Shown here: one piece after another, positions 42,247 through 53,187 of the stretch | How the letters are laid out: each line of letters opens with the position of its first letter | Position numbering within the stretch: position 1 is the stretch's first letter | Assembly: GCA_025330725.1 (NCBI GenBank) | Contig: JAIWND010000012.1 | Coordinates: 124,001-188,000 of the forward strand | Source: Chlamydoabsidia padenii | Lineage: Eukaryota > Mucoromycota > Mucoromycetes > Mucorales > Cunninghamellaceae | Length of the DNA: 64,000 bases | Direction: 5' to 3' | Position numbers and translations under genes: made by a program | Notes under the pieces: generated by a model | What the model was told of the DNA's origin: nothing | The model's input: the letters and a program-made list of their open reading frames with translations, nothing else | Databases searched by the model: none

Positions 42247-44176
42247 CTATACAGAAGAGGTTTCCCCTTGATTACTATTAAATTGATTAACAACTATATT
42301 TTCTAATCTAATGTATTCCGCCAAAAGGTCCGTATAATGAGATGTGACTGAGAGATCAGGCTGACAAATCAATTGGAGCTGATCATTTTGTTGCTGGCAT
42401 TCTTTGATCATGTCGTCAAATGTAGTTGTTGTATTCGAGATTGTTCCATATTTTGCCAATAGAGCACCACCCAAAGAAGCACTATTGGATCCTTCTTTTT
42501 GTTTGTAGATAGGGACACCAAATACGTTGGAAAGGACTTGCAATAAAGTATGATTCGCCGAAGCACCACCAGTAGCCAGTATACGCTGTAAACCACCATT
42601 GTTACCCGCCATCATCCGTTCTAGTCGTGTCCTCATGGATAAAAACTGTGATTCGATCATGCATCTGATATTCACACCTGCCACCGAAATGTTATTATTG
42701 TTGTTGATAGTAAAGTCGCCATCTAGTAATTTGCCTTGATCAAACCGGTAGATTCCTTTTGCAAATGGGATGATTTCTTGCATCCAATAGTAGAATCCCA
42801 TATAGCGTGATGTCAAAGGTGTCTGACCCAATAAGTTGCCAAATATTTCCCAACTGCCTTGTGCATAAATGTCCCTAAAGTGCTGTCGAGTAAGAGAGCC
42901 ATTCTATTTTGAGGGAGGGGGATGAGTATATGTTATAAAAATAAAAAAAGTTTGATTTGATCATTCCCTACCTTGTAACACAGCATACCCATATAAGCCG
43001 AGCTGTCAGTTGGATGAGCCATCAAATGAGATTCCGTGGTTGGTTCAGCTTGTTTGAGAGACACCAAAAGAGTATCCGATGTTCCGAGTGAGACAACACA
43101 ATCACCAAGTTGAAGGTTCATTGACACCAGTGTAGCCGAGTTGTCACCAGTAAAAGGCATAACTTGACATTCTATAAATGGAAAGCATTGTGGTTAATAT
43201 TATCCAACCAATCGGGGCTTTTTTTTTATTACATTATACAATACCTGGATTAAACCCGTATCGTTTCACATAGTAAGAGCTGATTGGTGCTAAAGGAGTC
43301 GCTTCCACAGGTTGTAAACTAAGCTTATGTCGCAAATCAGGGCCACCACACTTTTCAACGAGTGAATCAATCCATTGATGTGATCGAATATCCATCATAT
43401 TTGTACCAGAAGCTTCAGCTGCATCCATGGGTCCAAGTGTGCCTAAAAGTAAAGTTGCCATAAAGGAACTGACCAATGTAATCCATTTTGTTTCATCATA
43501 TTGTTGTTTGTTGTTTTGATAAATCTATTGACCAAAAAAAAAAAAAAAAAAGATGTTGATTCCTTCATGTTGTTGTTGCTACTATTTACCTTTGCAATTT
43601 GATTTCCAGTGAATCGTTCATACGCCTTTGATCCAGTTAGTCGAGCCAGTGCTTCGGGACCACCCACTGACGCTTCAAGTTCACGGCATTGTTTCGAAGT
43701 GCTAGAGTCTTGCCAAATAGGAGACTGGTCGATGGAGAAGGCATGGTCAAGTTGGTCCTTTAAAGTCCTTGTTGAATCCAGTTGTTGTAGTTGTTGCGTA
43801 CCTTGTTCTGACCAATACACACTACCATGTTGCTTCAAAGTAGGAGGGAGGAAGGGGAAAGTAGTTGTTAGAAGGAATGTTATAACGACGAGGGAAGAAG
43901 AGTATTTACCTGTCCAGCACCAGATATAGCCACGATATTAGATATATAGGAAGTTTCAGCCAAACGATTCAACAGCATGTCCATGGCTTCCACCCACATT
44001 AAGGTAGGAGAAGTGACAACGTCGTTCCCGTGAGAGATAGTGCCATTTTGAGTGTTGTAATGAGGTAGATCGCGACCAAAGTTCACAGCATCTTCAAACA
44101 CAATAGTGTGCGTCTGATCAATCAGGGTGCATTTGAGTTGCTGTGTAGATAAGTCCAAACCGAGGTAATACTTCAT
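42247..44176 (-). CDS. Xylulokinase (D-xylulose kinase, FGGY family)
   Basis: Five exons, complement of 42247-42903, 42972-43171, 43245-43524, 43590-43832 and 43910-44176, giving 548 aa, in the eukaryotic xylulokinase size range. The start MKYYLGLDLSTQQLKCTLID is the FGGY N-terminal ATPase motif; ISGAGQQHGSVYW is the substrate loop. The C-terminal domain has VMPFTGDNSATLVSMNLQLG, CVVSLGTSDTLL, RILATGGASANHTLLQVLSN and SNSASLGGALLAKYG. It phosphorylates D-xylulose to xylulose-5-phosphate for the pentose phosphate pathway. It shares a 216-bp divergent promoter with the Yen1/GEN1-type gene. Confidence 0.94.
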
Positions 44177-44202
44177 GGTGGAACGGTATCACAAAAAAAA
44201 GT

Positions 44203-44242
<40 letters not shown>

Positions 44243-44392
44243 GAAAGAAAACTAAAATGCACGACCTTTTTCTATTTGAAAACGCCGGAAGCGGGATTTG
44301 AATTACGCTATATAAAATCCGCAATGTGAGTGATTCTTTTGTTTCTTTCCTTCTCAATCAATACTTCTTTAATCCTTGAACCCGTCATAACA
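44177..44392. promoter_or_regulatory. Divergent promoter of xylulokinase (-) and Yen1/GEN1-type nuclease (+)
   Basis: 216 bp between the two ATGs. A GA microsatellite (44207-44239) lies next to the xylulokinase side. GCGGGATTTGAATTACG (44291-44307) reads towards the nuclease gene, about 90 nt before its ATG, an exact match to the recurrent element. TATATAAAA follows at 44309. Confidence 0.55.
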
Positions 44393-46368
44393 ATGGGTGT
44401 TTCTGGCTTGTGGGATATCTTGTCTCCAGCAGAAAAGAAATACTCGTTGGAAGAACTTGCTTTGGATCGTATCACTCGTCATAATAAACAACTACGCATT
44501 GCGATTGATTATTCCATTTGGAAGATTCAAGCACAATCAACTCTAGGTGGCAAGTAAGTAAAGAATTCATATAGTCAATAGCAGTACTAACCCTTTATTC
44601 TAGGAATGCTGGTCTTCGTACTTTATTCTATAGATGTTGTCGCCTACATGCTCTCGGTATTCGTCCTGTCTTTGTATTCGATGGAGAACAGCGCCCGGCC
44701 TACAAACGCAACAAAGTAATCAACACAAGTCTCTGTGACACTGTGGAACATCATCTCTTTATGGCTATGCTAAAGTTATTTCGATTTGCTACTTGGCAGG
44801 CAACTGGTGAAGCCGAAGCGGAATGTGCGGTGCTCCAACGACTAGGTTATGTAGATCTTGTCTTTACAACAGATGTGGATGTGTTTTTATTTGGTGGACA
44901 ACGAGTGGCTCGCAGTTGGCCAGGTACAGATTACGAACCTATCGCATGTATTGATATTGATTGGATTCAACAAATGACCTCCTTGGATCGCAGTGATATG
45001 ATCTTCATGGCTCTTCTCAGTGGCTCCGACTATGGCTCTGGCATCAATCAAATTGGTATTCAAGTATCTCATGCACTGGCTAAACTCAAGTCTCATCGGC
45101 CAATTTTGGATACCTATCAAGCAACACTGGAAAACAATAATAATGTCAATTTAAAGCCATTATTGCATGATCTGATGGAAGACTTGCAGCATGAATTAAA
45201 CACCAACCAATCAGGTCACCTGCGACGTCGACAACACAAGCTGGATTTAAAGACTTTGATTGATTATGACCAATTCACAAGGTTGGCCATGGACTGGATT
45301 CGACCAAATACTGCTATTATGGATACCAGCAACATGGAAGCAGCTCGAATGATGGATCGCTTACTAAATGATCTAGATGTGACCCCTGAATACACCTCAC
45401 TGGCTTGCTTTTGTCAAACTCAATTCGATTGGTCCAAGGCGATAACGATCGACAAATTTGCAAGGAAACTATACCCTGGTTATATGCTTCAGCGGATTAT
45501 CTCTCAAGCTCGGGCGACATCTTTATCAACAACAAAAACAGCAAACATCAGCACTCACCGAAAACGACATCACCCATACTTTGACAAACATTATCGCAAC
45601 AGGGATCTCTTTTATACGAACGACATACGACCTGATGATTTGCAACATATACATATGATGAAGGACGTCCGAAAGAACAAACAAGATATTCGATTACAGA
45701 AACTATCTAGGTGTCGTGTAGAATGGCAACCTCACACATTGGAAACATTCTTATCTACGGTGAAAATGGAACTTTTGGACGATGTGGGGACGGACGATGA
45801 TTGTTGTACACAGGCAGTTATGGACAGTCAAGCAAGTGACTTTGATTCTCAAGTAATGGACAAGGCAAATGATCAAGAGCATAACGATGATGATGATGAT
45901 GACGACGACTGTATAGATATTACCACGACATGCTATTCTTCAGCATCACCACCTTTGGCATCTAAACCTCCTCCTCCATTGATCAACTCTGCACCACCAC
46001 CTCTGGCATTTAAAGAACCTCCTCCACTGATCGAATCTACACCATCAACTACAACAAAAGGATTTTGGATGAATGAATACTGTGATGTCAAAAAGTGTTG
46101 TCGCCAATGGGTCGGATCAAACTTGATACAAAAGGTGTACCCTAAAATGATGGACGCCTTTACAACAGCCACCAAGAAAAAAGCTAGATCGACAAAGGCA
46201 ACTCTGGATGGAAATCAGAAAAGTCTGGATGTCTTTTTTACAAGAACAAATACCACTTCTTCGATTAACCTCTCCTCCACACTTGATACCAGGGCCGAAT
46301 ATCATCAACCTCCAACAAAGCAGCAACAGCTTGGGCCACAACTGATTTTACCAAGTCGACGAAGATAG
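44393..46368 (+). CDS. XPG-family structure-specific nuclease, Yen1/GEN1 type
   Basis: Two exons: 44393-44553 and 44604-46368; 641 aa. The N-terminus MGVSGLWDILSPAEKK with catalytic IAIDYSIWKIQ and FVFDGEQRPAYKR forms the XPG-N domain. The internal domain ATGEAEAECAVLQRLGYVDL then FTTDVDVFLFGG carries the acidic metal-binding residues. Then SGSDYGSGINQIGIQ matches the helix-hairpin-helix region. The short linker between XPG-N and XPG-I and the GVSGLWD start point to GEN1/Yen1 (Holliday junction resolvase) rather than FEN1, Exo1 or Rad2. The C-terminal third is acidic and low-complexity with a QKSLDVFF sequence (592-599) that fits a PCNA-interacting motif. Confidence 0.88.
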
Positions 46369-46766
46369 ATATATAGATTTATTAGTATATCCATAGTATA
46401 GTCAATTATAAAATGCATTGAAATAAATCTACCTTTTATAAATTATGCCTTGATAAATTTGAAATCCCGATATCTGACACTTTACCAAATCGCCCCTCGA
46501 ATGGCTGGATCCACTTTCTTCCTACAAGTTTTATCATTGTAAGTGTTGAACGACGAACCATCCACATCGACAAAAGCAAAAAAAAGGATAAAGAACATGG
46601 ATATATGATATCGATCGAATAGAATATAATGGATGGATGGATGGATGGATGGACGAAAAAGAGGGAATACGATTTACCGAATTGGGAACAACAGGATAAA
46701 AAAGAATGCCAAATCAACTCATTCCCCCTCTTCTTCTTCTTTTTTTTTTTTTGGACTCAACCATAG
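46369..46766. other. NAC-alpha upstream region with likely 5'-UTR intron
   Basis: A GTAAGTG donor at 46539 and CCATAG acceptor ending at 46766, directly before the ATG, suggest a 228-nt 5'-UTR intron. It contains a GGAT microsatellite (46630-46652). TTTGAAATCCCGATA at 46458-46472 gives CGGGATTTCAAA on the minus strand, opposite to the gene. Confidence 0.5.
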
Positions 46767-47327
46767 ATGTCTGCTCACGAAGAAAAGCCTGCTCAAGTCA
46801 AACCAGCTCAAACCAATGCTGAAAAGAAGGCTCGTAAGGCCATTTTGAACAATGGATTGAAGCCTGTGCAAGGTATTAACCGTGTCACCTTCACTCGCGC
46901 TGGTGGTATTGTATTTGCCATTGCCACTCCTGACGTCTACAAGAGCGTCAACTCTGATACCTTTATCGTGTTTGGTGAAATGCAAATGGAAGATATGCGT
47001 GCCCGTGCTCAAGAAGCTGCTGCTCAACAATTGGCTGCCGAAGCCGAAGCCAAGGGTGAAGAAGAATCTGCTCCTGCCGCCCAACAAGAAGAAGAAGATG
47101 ATACCGAAGAAATCGATGCTGGTGATATTGAAGAAAAGGATATTGAATTGGTTGTCTCTCAAGCTAATGTATCCCGCAACAAGGCCATCAAGGCTTTGAA
47201 GAACAATGACAAGGATATTGTCAATGCTATCATGGTAAATGAGGGGAAAAAAAAAGAAGGGGTCACTTATGGTAACGGGATGAACTAACTGGTTGTTTTG
47301 CATGATTTATAGGAACTCACCATGTAA
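46767..47327 (+). CDS. Nascent polypeptide-associated complex subunit alpha
   Basis: Two exons: 46767-47234 and 47313-47327; 160 aa. The NAC domain is clear: [40 protein letters not shown] and [20 protein letters not shown]. An Ala/Glu linker and acidic stretch lead to a C-terminal UBA domain ([38 protein letters not shown]). The last exon encodes only ELTM plus stop. With the beta subunit (Egd1/Btt1) it binds ribosomes at the tunnel exit and shields nascent chains from mis-targeting. Highly expressed codon use. Confidence 0.97.
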
Positions 47328-47998
47328 AGACGTGCTTTGAATTGATCACCCTTTGATGTAGTTTACTTTTTTTTTTTTTTTTTGATCCCCCCTCCATTTT
47401 TAATCAAAATAAAAACAATAAAAATGAATTTGTATCAAACAAACATTGGCTTTGTATAATGATAGTGATAATAATATCTTTTGTAGTTTACTCTTGTATT
47501 ATGTAAGTCAATCACCTGCGCTTAACCAAATTGACATTCCGACATTCATGCAAATTTGCACATCCCAACCCTACCGATAAGTGAGTCTAAAAAAAAACAT
47601 ACGTGGTGGTTTTGGTCTTTGTAGTTGAAACCATACATCTCTTGTTTTCTCCTCCCTTTGTTATTGTGCAGGTTGTAATCTACGAGTGAACAATCTTATT
47701 GACCTGACCAAGTTTCTCAAGTCAGAGGACTACTTCAAAGACCACCAAGTAGCGTTTATTCAGGTTTTTATAGAATGAACTTTGTTGATAGCATCCCTTT
47801 CTTGTTGTGTACTAAAATACTCTTTTTTATCGATCCATTGTGGGGTCGTATTTGAAACACCGCCATCTTCGTCCTCCAACGAGCGGGATTTGATTGCATG
47901 ACACAAGTGTGAGTCAATTACTTTTTTAAAAGCGGGACAGTCGTCCTTTTTTTCGAAAATCTCTCTCTCTCTTTCCACTCTTTCATTTTTATGACAGA
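47328..47998. other. Spacer upstream of the N-acetylglutamate synthase gene
   Basis: AATAAAAAC at 47410 for NAC-alpha. GAGCGGGATTTGATTGC at 47881-47897 is an exact CGGGATTTGA element, sense orientation, about 110 nt before the next ATG. No other gene. Confidence 0.5.
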
Positions 47999-49837
47999 AT
48001 GCTGAAAAAACTGTTACTCCATCCACACAAGCTTCCTTCTAAACGGATACTATTGAACTATCGACAGTTCTCTGTAATATCTGCAGACAACATCACAAAG
48101 GTAATAAACTGGTAATTAAGTGTATTAATATCTGACAACTCTTACTTTTCTTAAAGGGACAACAGATAACAGAAAAAAACGAAGATGTCCGGGTAATAAT
48201 AAAAGAAGAAGAAGAAGCACTGATGGTATCAAATATGTAGGATTAAATATAAAGTTATCTTGTGGTTTATAGGAATTACTAGTCAACCTTATGGATACGG
48301 CACCAAGTAAACGCGAACTACAACAATTCTTGAAGCGATATGTACCTCAACAACAATCACCCTCTATCAACGATCTTGGACTTGGTTATGATAGCACCAA
48401 GAACACGATATCACCTAAAGATTACGTGTCTGATTTACTGGCACCCTCTTATACCAGCCAGATTGCTTTAACCAAAGTACAAGGACCTTTTGCTAAAGGT
48501 GAATGGCAAGCAGTTGGCAAAACACTCTTCAAACTTCAAAAACTGGGACTGACTTCTATTGTGGTGGCGGACAACTTGACATGGGGAACTGAAAAGGCAT
48601 ACTCTTCCTTAAAAGACCGGGGACTAATGATGGTACGTGAAAGTATGGCGCTGGTGGAGGCGATTGAAAGAGCCGGAGGCCGTGCTCAACTCATCTATGG
48701 TGGACTATTGGAACACAATACTGGTGGTTCTTTGGATGTCAACTTGGATTTTATACACTCAGCACTATTCAATCAACAAATACCTATCATTGTTCCTATT
48801 ACATCACCAACAGAACAACAACAACAACCGATTGATGCAAATGATGTGATGATTGCCTTGACGGAAAAACTCGTCAATAACAAGAAAAGTGCCATCGATA
48901 CTCGACTTTCTACTCCATCCAAAATTGTCGTCATCAACCACGAAGGCGGTATCCCTAATCATGAACACCGCGGCAATTCAGCACACAGTCTGATCAACGT
49001 ACAAGAAGAATATGGTGCTATTGTCGATGCATTCAAGACCCAACCTTCATGGCAATCGACTTACCCAAGCGCCCTCTCCAACCTAAGTATGATTCGATCT
49101 TGTTTGGCCGAATTACCACCTACCACATCATCAGCTGTTATTGTACCGACGTCCTCTTTACCTTCAGCACTGATCGCCAACTTGGTCACCGACAAACCTT
49201 TGTATTCGTCCTCTCTTCCTATCAATAACATTCAACGTGTCAATCAGATGCGCACCACAGTACTTCGACATGGCATCAAGATTCAAAACTATACAAGACT
49301 GGACGACTTGGATTTACCTCGACTGACCGAGCTTTTGGAAGCTAGTTTCCAAAAGAAACTGGATACAGATAGCTACTATGATCGTTTGAAACCTATCTTG
49401 GCAGGTGCTATTATTGCTGGTGATTACGAAGGTGCGGTGCTGATGACGGATGAAAGCAAGAACAAGGCGGGTCCTATTTACTATCTCGACAAGTTTGCCA
49501 TTGCTCCCACTAGTCAAGGAATTGGATTAACTGATATCTTATGGAAACGGATGTGTGATACTTACCCGGAACTCTTATGGAGAAGTCGAAAGGATAATGG
49601 GGTTAATAAATGGTAAGAAAAGGAAAAGAAGAAGAGGTTAAAGGGGGGAGGGGGAGGAAAACTAATTAATCAATCAACCAACTTGTAATGTATGTTTTTA
49701 GGTACTTTGAACGATCTAATGGTTATTTACGACTCTCTGATACAAACTGGGTACTGTTTTGGCATGGATCGAATGGATGTCATCAATTAGATGCTTATGC
49801 CGATATTGCAAAAGGAATTCCTGCCTCTTTTGTATAG
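47999..49837 (+). CDS. Amino-acid N-acetyltransferase (N-acetylglutamate synthase), mitochondrial
   Basis: Four exons: 47999-48100, 48157-48192, 48273-49612, 49702-49837; 537 aa. The N-terminus MLKKLLLHPHKLPSKRILLN with basic and hydroxylated residues is a mitochondrial presequence. A leaderless short 36-nt exon follows. The middle is an amino-acid-kinase-like domain without obvious kinase catalytic residues (KVQGPFAKGEWQAVGKTLFK, IVVADNLTWGTEKAYSSLKD). The C-terminal GNAT (DUF619) domain ends in YYLDKFAIAPTSQGIGLTDI, LWRSRKDNGVNKWYFERSNG, typical of the fungal/animal enzyme. It makes N-acetylglutamate, the first step of arginine synthesis. The family is commonly feedback-inhibited by arginine. 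Confidence 0.93.
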
Positions 49838-50329
49838 ACTTTGTAGTTATAGACCCCCATATCCATATTCCCATATATTGTATTCTTTTTGATCTTGTCA
49901 TGTGCTGTTTTAATAAATAAATAAATAAATAAAACTATCCATCTGTCTGTCTTTGCGGGGTCATATAATGGGGTAATGGGAAAAAGATGAACCAGATTGA
50001 TTGGTCAACGAAATCTCATAACAATGCAAAAGAGCCGATCCTAATCAAATTAACCAATAGGTTACCCAGCCTTCAATTACATCACTATTAATCACTGCTT
50101 GCATACTTGCATATCAAAGAAAGAAAGAAAAAGGACCGTTTTAAATCCCGCTATTCCAAATGACTTGTGATTGGCTCATACATTATTGCTGACTGGCGCA
50201 TTTATCAATCTCACAGGCGGGATTTTGCCTTACTAACCCGTTTTTCATAAATTCCTTTTTTTTTTTTTTTTCTTCCCCACTTTTTTTTTTTCTTCTTCTT
50301 CATTCTTTCTCTCCTCTCCAAATAACACA
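49838..50329. other. Spacer upstream of the thiolase gene
   Basis: AATAAATAAATAAATAAAT at 49913-49932 ends the upstream transcript. Two opposed elements: TTTTAAATCCCGCTA (50142-50156, minus orientation) and GGCGGGATTTTGCC (50216-50229, sense, about 105 nt before the ATG). Two T runs precede the start codon. Confidence 0.5.
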
Positions 50330-51880
50330 ATGGCTTCTCGTCTTCAACAAGTATCTGGTCACCTTACTGCCTCCACTACCTCTTCCAATAAGATTGGTGT
50401 CAAGTCCCCTGAAGACGTTGTGATCGTTTCTGCTTTGCGTTCTGCCATTACTCGTGCTCGCAAGGGTGGATTTAAGGATTCCCTTCCTGAAGGTAAATAG
50501 AAGAACAAAAAAAAAAAAAAAAAAAAAAAAACTTGTCATACTTATCTTGTTAACTTGATAATGAATTAGAAATGTTGTCTGGTGTCTTCAAGGGTCTTCT
50601 CGAACAAACCAAGATCGATCCTGCTTTGGTGAATGATATCACTGTAGGTACTGTCTTGGCCCAAGGTGGTGGTGCTACTAATGCTCGTATGGCCGCTCTC
50701 CATGCCGGTTTCCCTGAATCCACTGCTATTAGCACTGTGAACCGTCAATGCTCTTCTGGTCTTCAAGCCGTTGTTCAAATTGCCACTGCTATCCAAACTG
50801 GTTTGATCGAAGTGGGTGTGGGTGCTGGTTTCGAATCCATGACCAAGAATTACGGTGCAGGTTCCATGGCTCCTACTTCTGAAAAAATCGCTGATAGCTG
50901 TCAATCAGCTGCTGACTGTCTTATTCCCATGGGGTAAGTCATTGTTTGTGAATTTGTCAAATAGGACACTAACCTTCCTTTTTATCATTTTGATAGTCTT
51001 ACTTCTGAAAACGTGGCTGCCGATTTCAAGATCTCTCGTGCTAAACAAGATGAATTTGCTGCTGCTTCTCACACCAAGGCCATTGAAGCTCAAAAGAATG
51101 GTTGGTTTAAGGAAGAAATCGTCCCCATCAAGGTCACTGTGGAAGACAAGGATGGAAAGGAAACTACTGTGGTGATTGATAAGGATGATGGCGTTCGTCC
51201 TGGTACCACTGCTGAAAAGCTTGCCAAGCTTCGCCCTGCCTTTGATGAACAAGGTTCCACCACTGCTGGTAATGCTTCTCAAGTCTCTGATGGTGCTGCC
51301 GCTGTTTTGTTGATGAAGCGCAAGGTAAGGAAATGATTACTTTGGTTGTTTTTATAATCTGTTACTTATTTTTTTTTTGATGCGGGGGGGGGGTATCATG
51401 ATCATTTTAGACTGCTGAAAAGCTTGGTTTACCTATCATTGGCAAGTACATCACTTCTGCTGTGGTTGGTGTGCCTCCTCGTATCATGGGTGTTGGTCCT
51501 GCTTATGCTATCCCTGTTGCCCTCGAAAAGGCTGGTATCTCCGTCAACGATGTCGATCTTTACGAAATCAACGAAGCTTTTGCTTCTCAAGCCCTCTTCT
51601 CTGTAGACCAGCTTAACATTCCTTATGAAAAAGGTAAATGGGATGCTAACCTGTTGATAACATTTGACTCATCCCTTCTCTCTCTTTCTCTCTCTCTCTT
51701 ATGTATATAGTTAACGTCAATGGTGGTGCTATTGCTTTGGGTCATCCTTTGGGTGTCACCGGTGCTCGCCAAATCGCTACCTTGATGTCTGCTTTGAAAC
51801 GTCAAAACAAGAAGGTTGGTGTCACCAGCATGTGTATCGGTACTGGAATGGGAATGGCCGCCGTCTTTGAACGCGAATAG
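50330..51880 (+). CDS. Peroxisomal 3-ketoacyl-CoA thiolase
   Basis: Five exons: 50330-50492, 50570-50933, 50997-51324, 51411-51633, 51711-51880; 415 aa. Residues 4-12 are RLQQVSGHL, an exact PTS2 (R-L-x5-H-L), so import is by Pex7. Catalytic motifs: [15 protein letters not shown] (acyl-accepting Cys), [32 protein letters not shown] (His) and [17 protein letters not shown] (second Cys). It cleaves 3-ketoacyl-CoA to acetyl-CoA and a shortened acyl-CoA, the last step of peroxisomal beta-oxidation. Codon use is strongly C/T-ending, as in abundant proteins. It resembles yeast Pot1/Fox3. Confidence 0.96.
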
Positions 51881-53187
51881 ATAATAGTTGCTTAGTTTAA
51901 TGTAGACATACCCTCTCATGTGTATATATTATGGTCTCATAGTAATAATAAAAAACTGTTGATCTTTTTTTTGTTTTATACTTTTAATAAATTGTCTTTG
52001 CTTTCTTGTATAATGTTATAACAGATGATCTGTTGGTGTGCAGGTGCATGATATTTCCAACCCCACTGTGTAACTAACCTGTCTTTTTTTTTTTTTTCTG
52101 TGGGAGCTTAAACCCCCAATTCCTTGTTTGCTAATGTGTCTGTCTTAACATTTCATATCAGTTTAGGTGCAGACAGTATAAGACAACAATCTATCTATCA
52201 CCTATCTTTTTTGTTGAGGGAGGAACGCACAAGTGATTTTAGGTGATGGGGTTTGAACGGGAATTGCTAGGCGCGCGGATATTCGGGGGTTGAAAATGAA
52301 GTTTCCTTCCGTCTTGAACAATCTTCGTCGCAAAGGAAAGTAAAAGTTATCGCAAGCTCGGACAGACTGACACAAGGGGTTTAGTACTTGGCTTTTGCGG
52401 TAAAGTATGTTGGAAATATGTCATAGTATCCACATCGCCACTTTAATCATTAGCATCCGTTCACAATTGGAGCGAGTAGAGCCCTTTCGAAATCTTAGTA
52501 GAGGCAAGCGGGATCTGAAAATGAAATCTGGTTCCTCTTCGTACTTTTTTTATTCAACAAAAGTCAGGTTAAAACGATCTTGAGGCTATACTGCTCCATA
52601 CAAGGTACTTGGTACAATGGTCATTATGTAAAGTTTGTTGGAAATAGGCTCAGAAATGCTCATGGTCACTTTTGTCATTAGCATCACTTGTCCCTTGAGG
52701 CAGTAGGGCTCTCCCAAGATCCAAGGCGAGAGTAAGCGGGTTTTGAACCAAGTTTTGTCTTGTGTGTCAATTTTCATTCCACATCCTTTTATTTACAAAA
52801 GTCAGGGTAAAACAATCTTGAGGCTATACTGCTCCACACAGTGAACTTGGTACATTGGCTATTATGTAAAGTTTGTTGGAAATACGCTATGGTGTCCACA
52901 TCGCCACTTTAATCATTAGCATCCGTTGACAATTGAGCGAATAGTGCTCTTTCAAAATTCCGTGCGCCTATGATAGCATTTCCCGTTTGAACAATCGGTG
53001 CCTTTTTTTTTTTTCGTCCAACAAAAAGATTATCTGCGTTGAAATTTCGAAACAGACAGGACGCATGAGTAAAAAGAGTTGTTTGATACAGTTATTGAAA
53101 GATATTTTAAATAATGACAGAGAGACAATATAATAAAAAAGAGGTGTTTTTATTTACAAATTGACTACTATACTATGTTCTAATATA
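51881..53187. other. Convergent 3' intergenic region, includes a tandem repeat
   Basis: 1.3 kb between convergent 3' ends. AATAAA at about 51985 is the probable thiolase signal. The rest holds three imperfect tandem units (listed separately). No coding frame is supported. Confidence 0.6.
52320..53020. repeat. Three imperfect tandem units of about 235-240 bp
   Basis: Units start near 52320, 52553 and 52792. Shared blocks: ACAAAAGTCAGG, TTGAGGCTATACTGCTCCA, TGTAAAGTTTGTTGGAAATA, CCACATCGCCACTTTAATCA and TTAGCATCCGTT. Units 1 and 3 share long stretches that unit 2 has changed. Each unit also has an AAGCGGG(A/T)(T/C)TGAA-like element near its end (52508, 52736; degenerate near 52980). No open frame. 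Origin and role unknown; one interpretation is a local duplication of a promoter-like segment. Confidence 0.8.

Noticed and set aside
46719..47303. 194-codon minus-strand frame over NAC-alpha
   Set aside because: Antisense shadow of the NAC-alpha exon, crossing its splice sites and a T run; no features.
50566..51282. Minus-strand frames of 112 and 125 codons over the thiolase gene
   Set aside because: Shadows caused by the strong codon bias of the thiolase exons.
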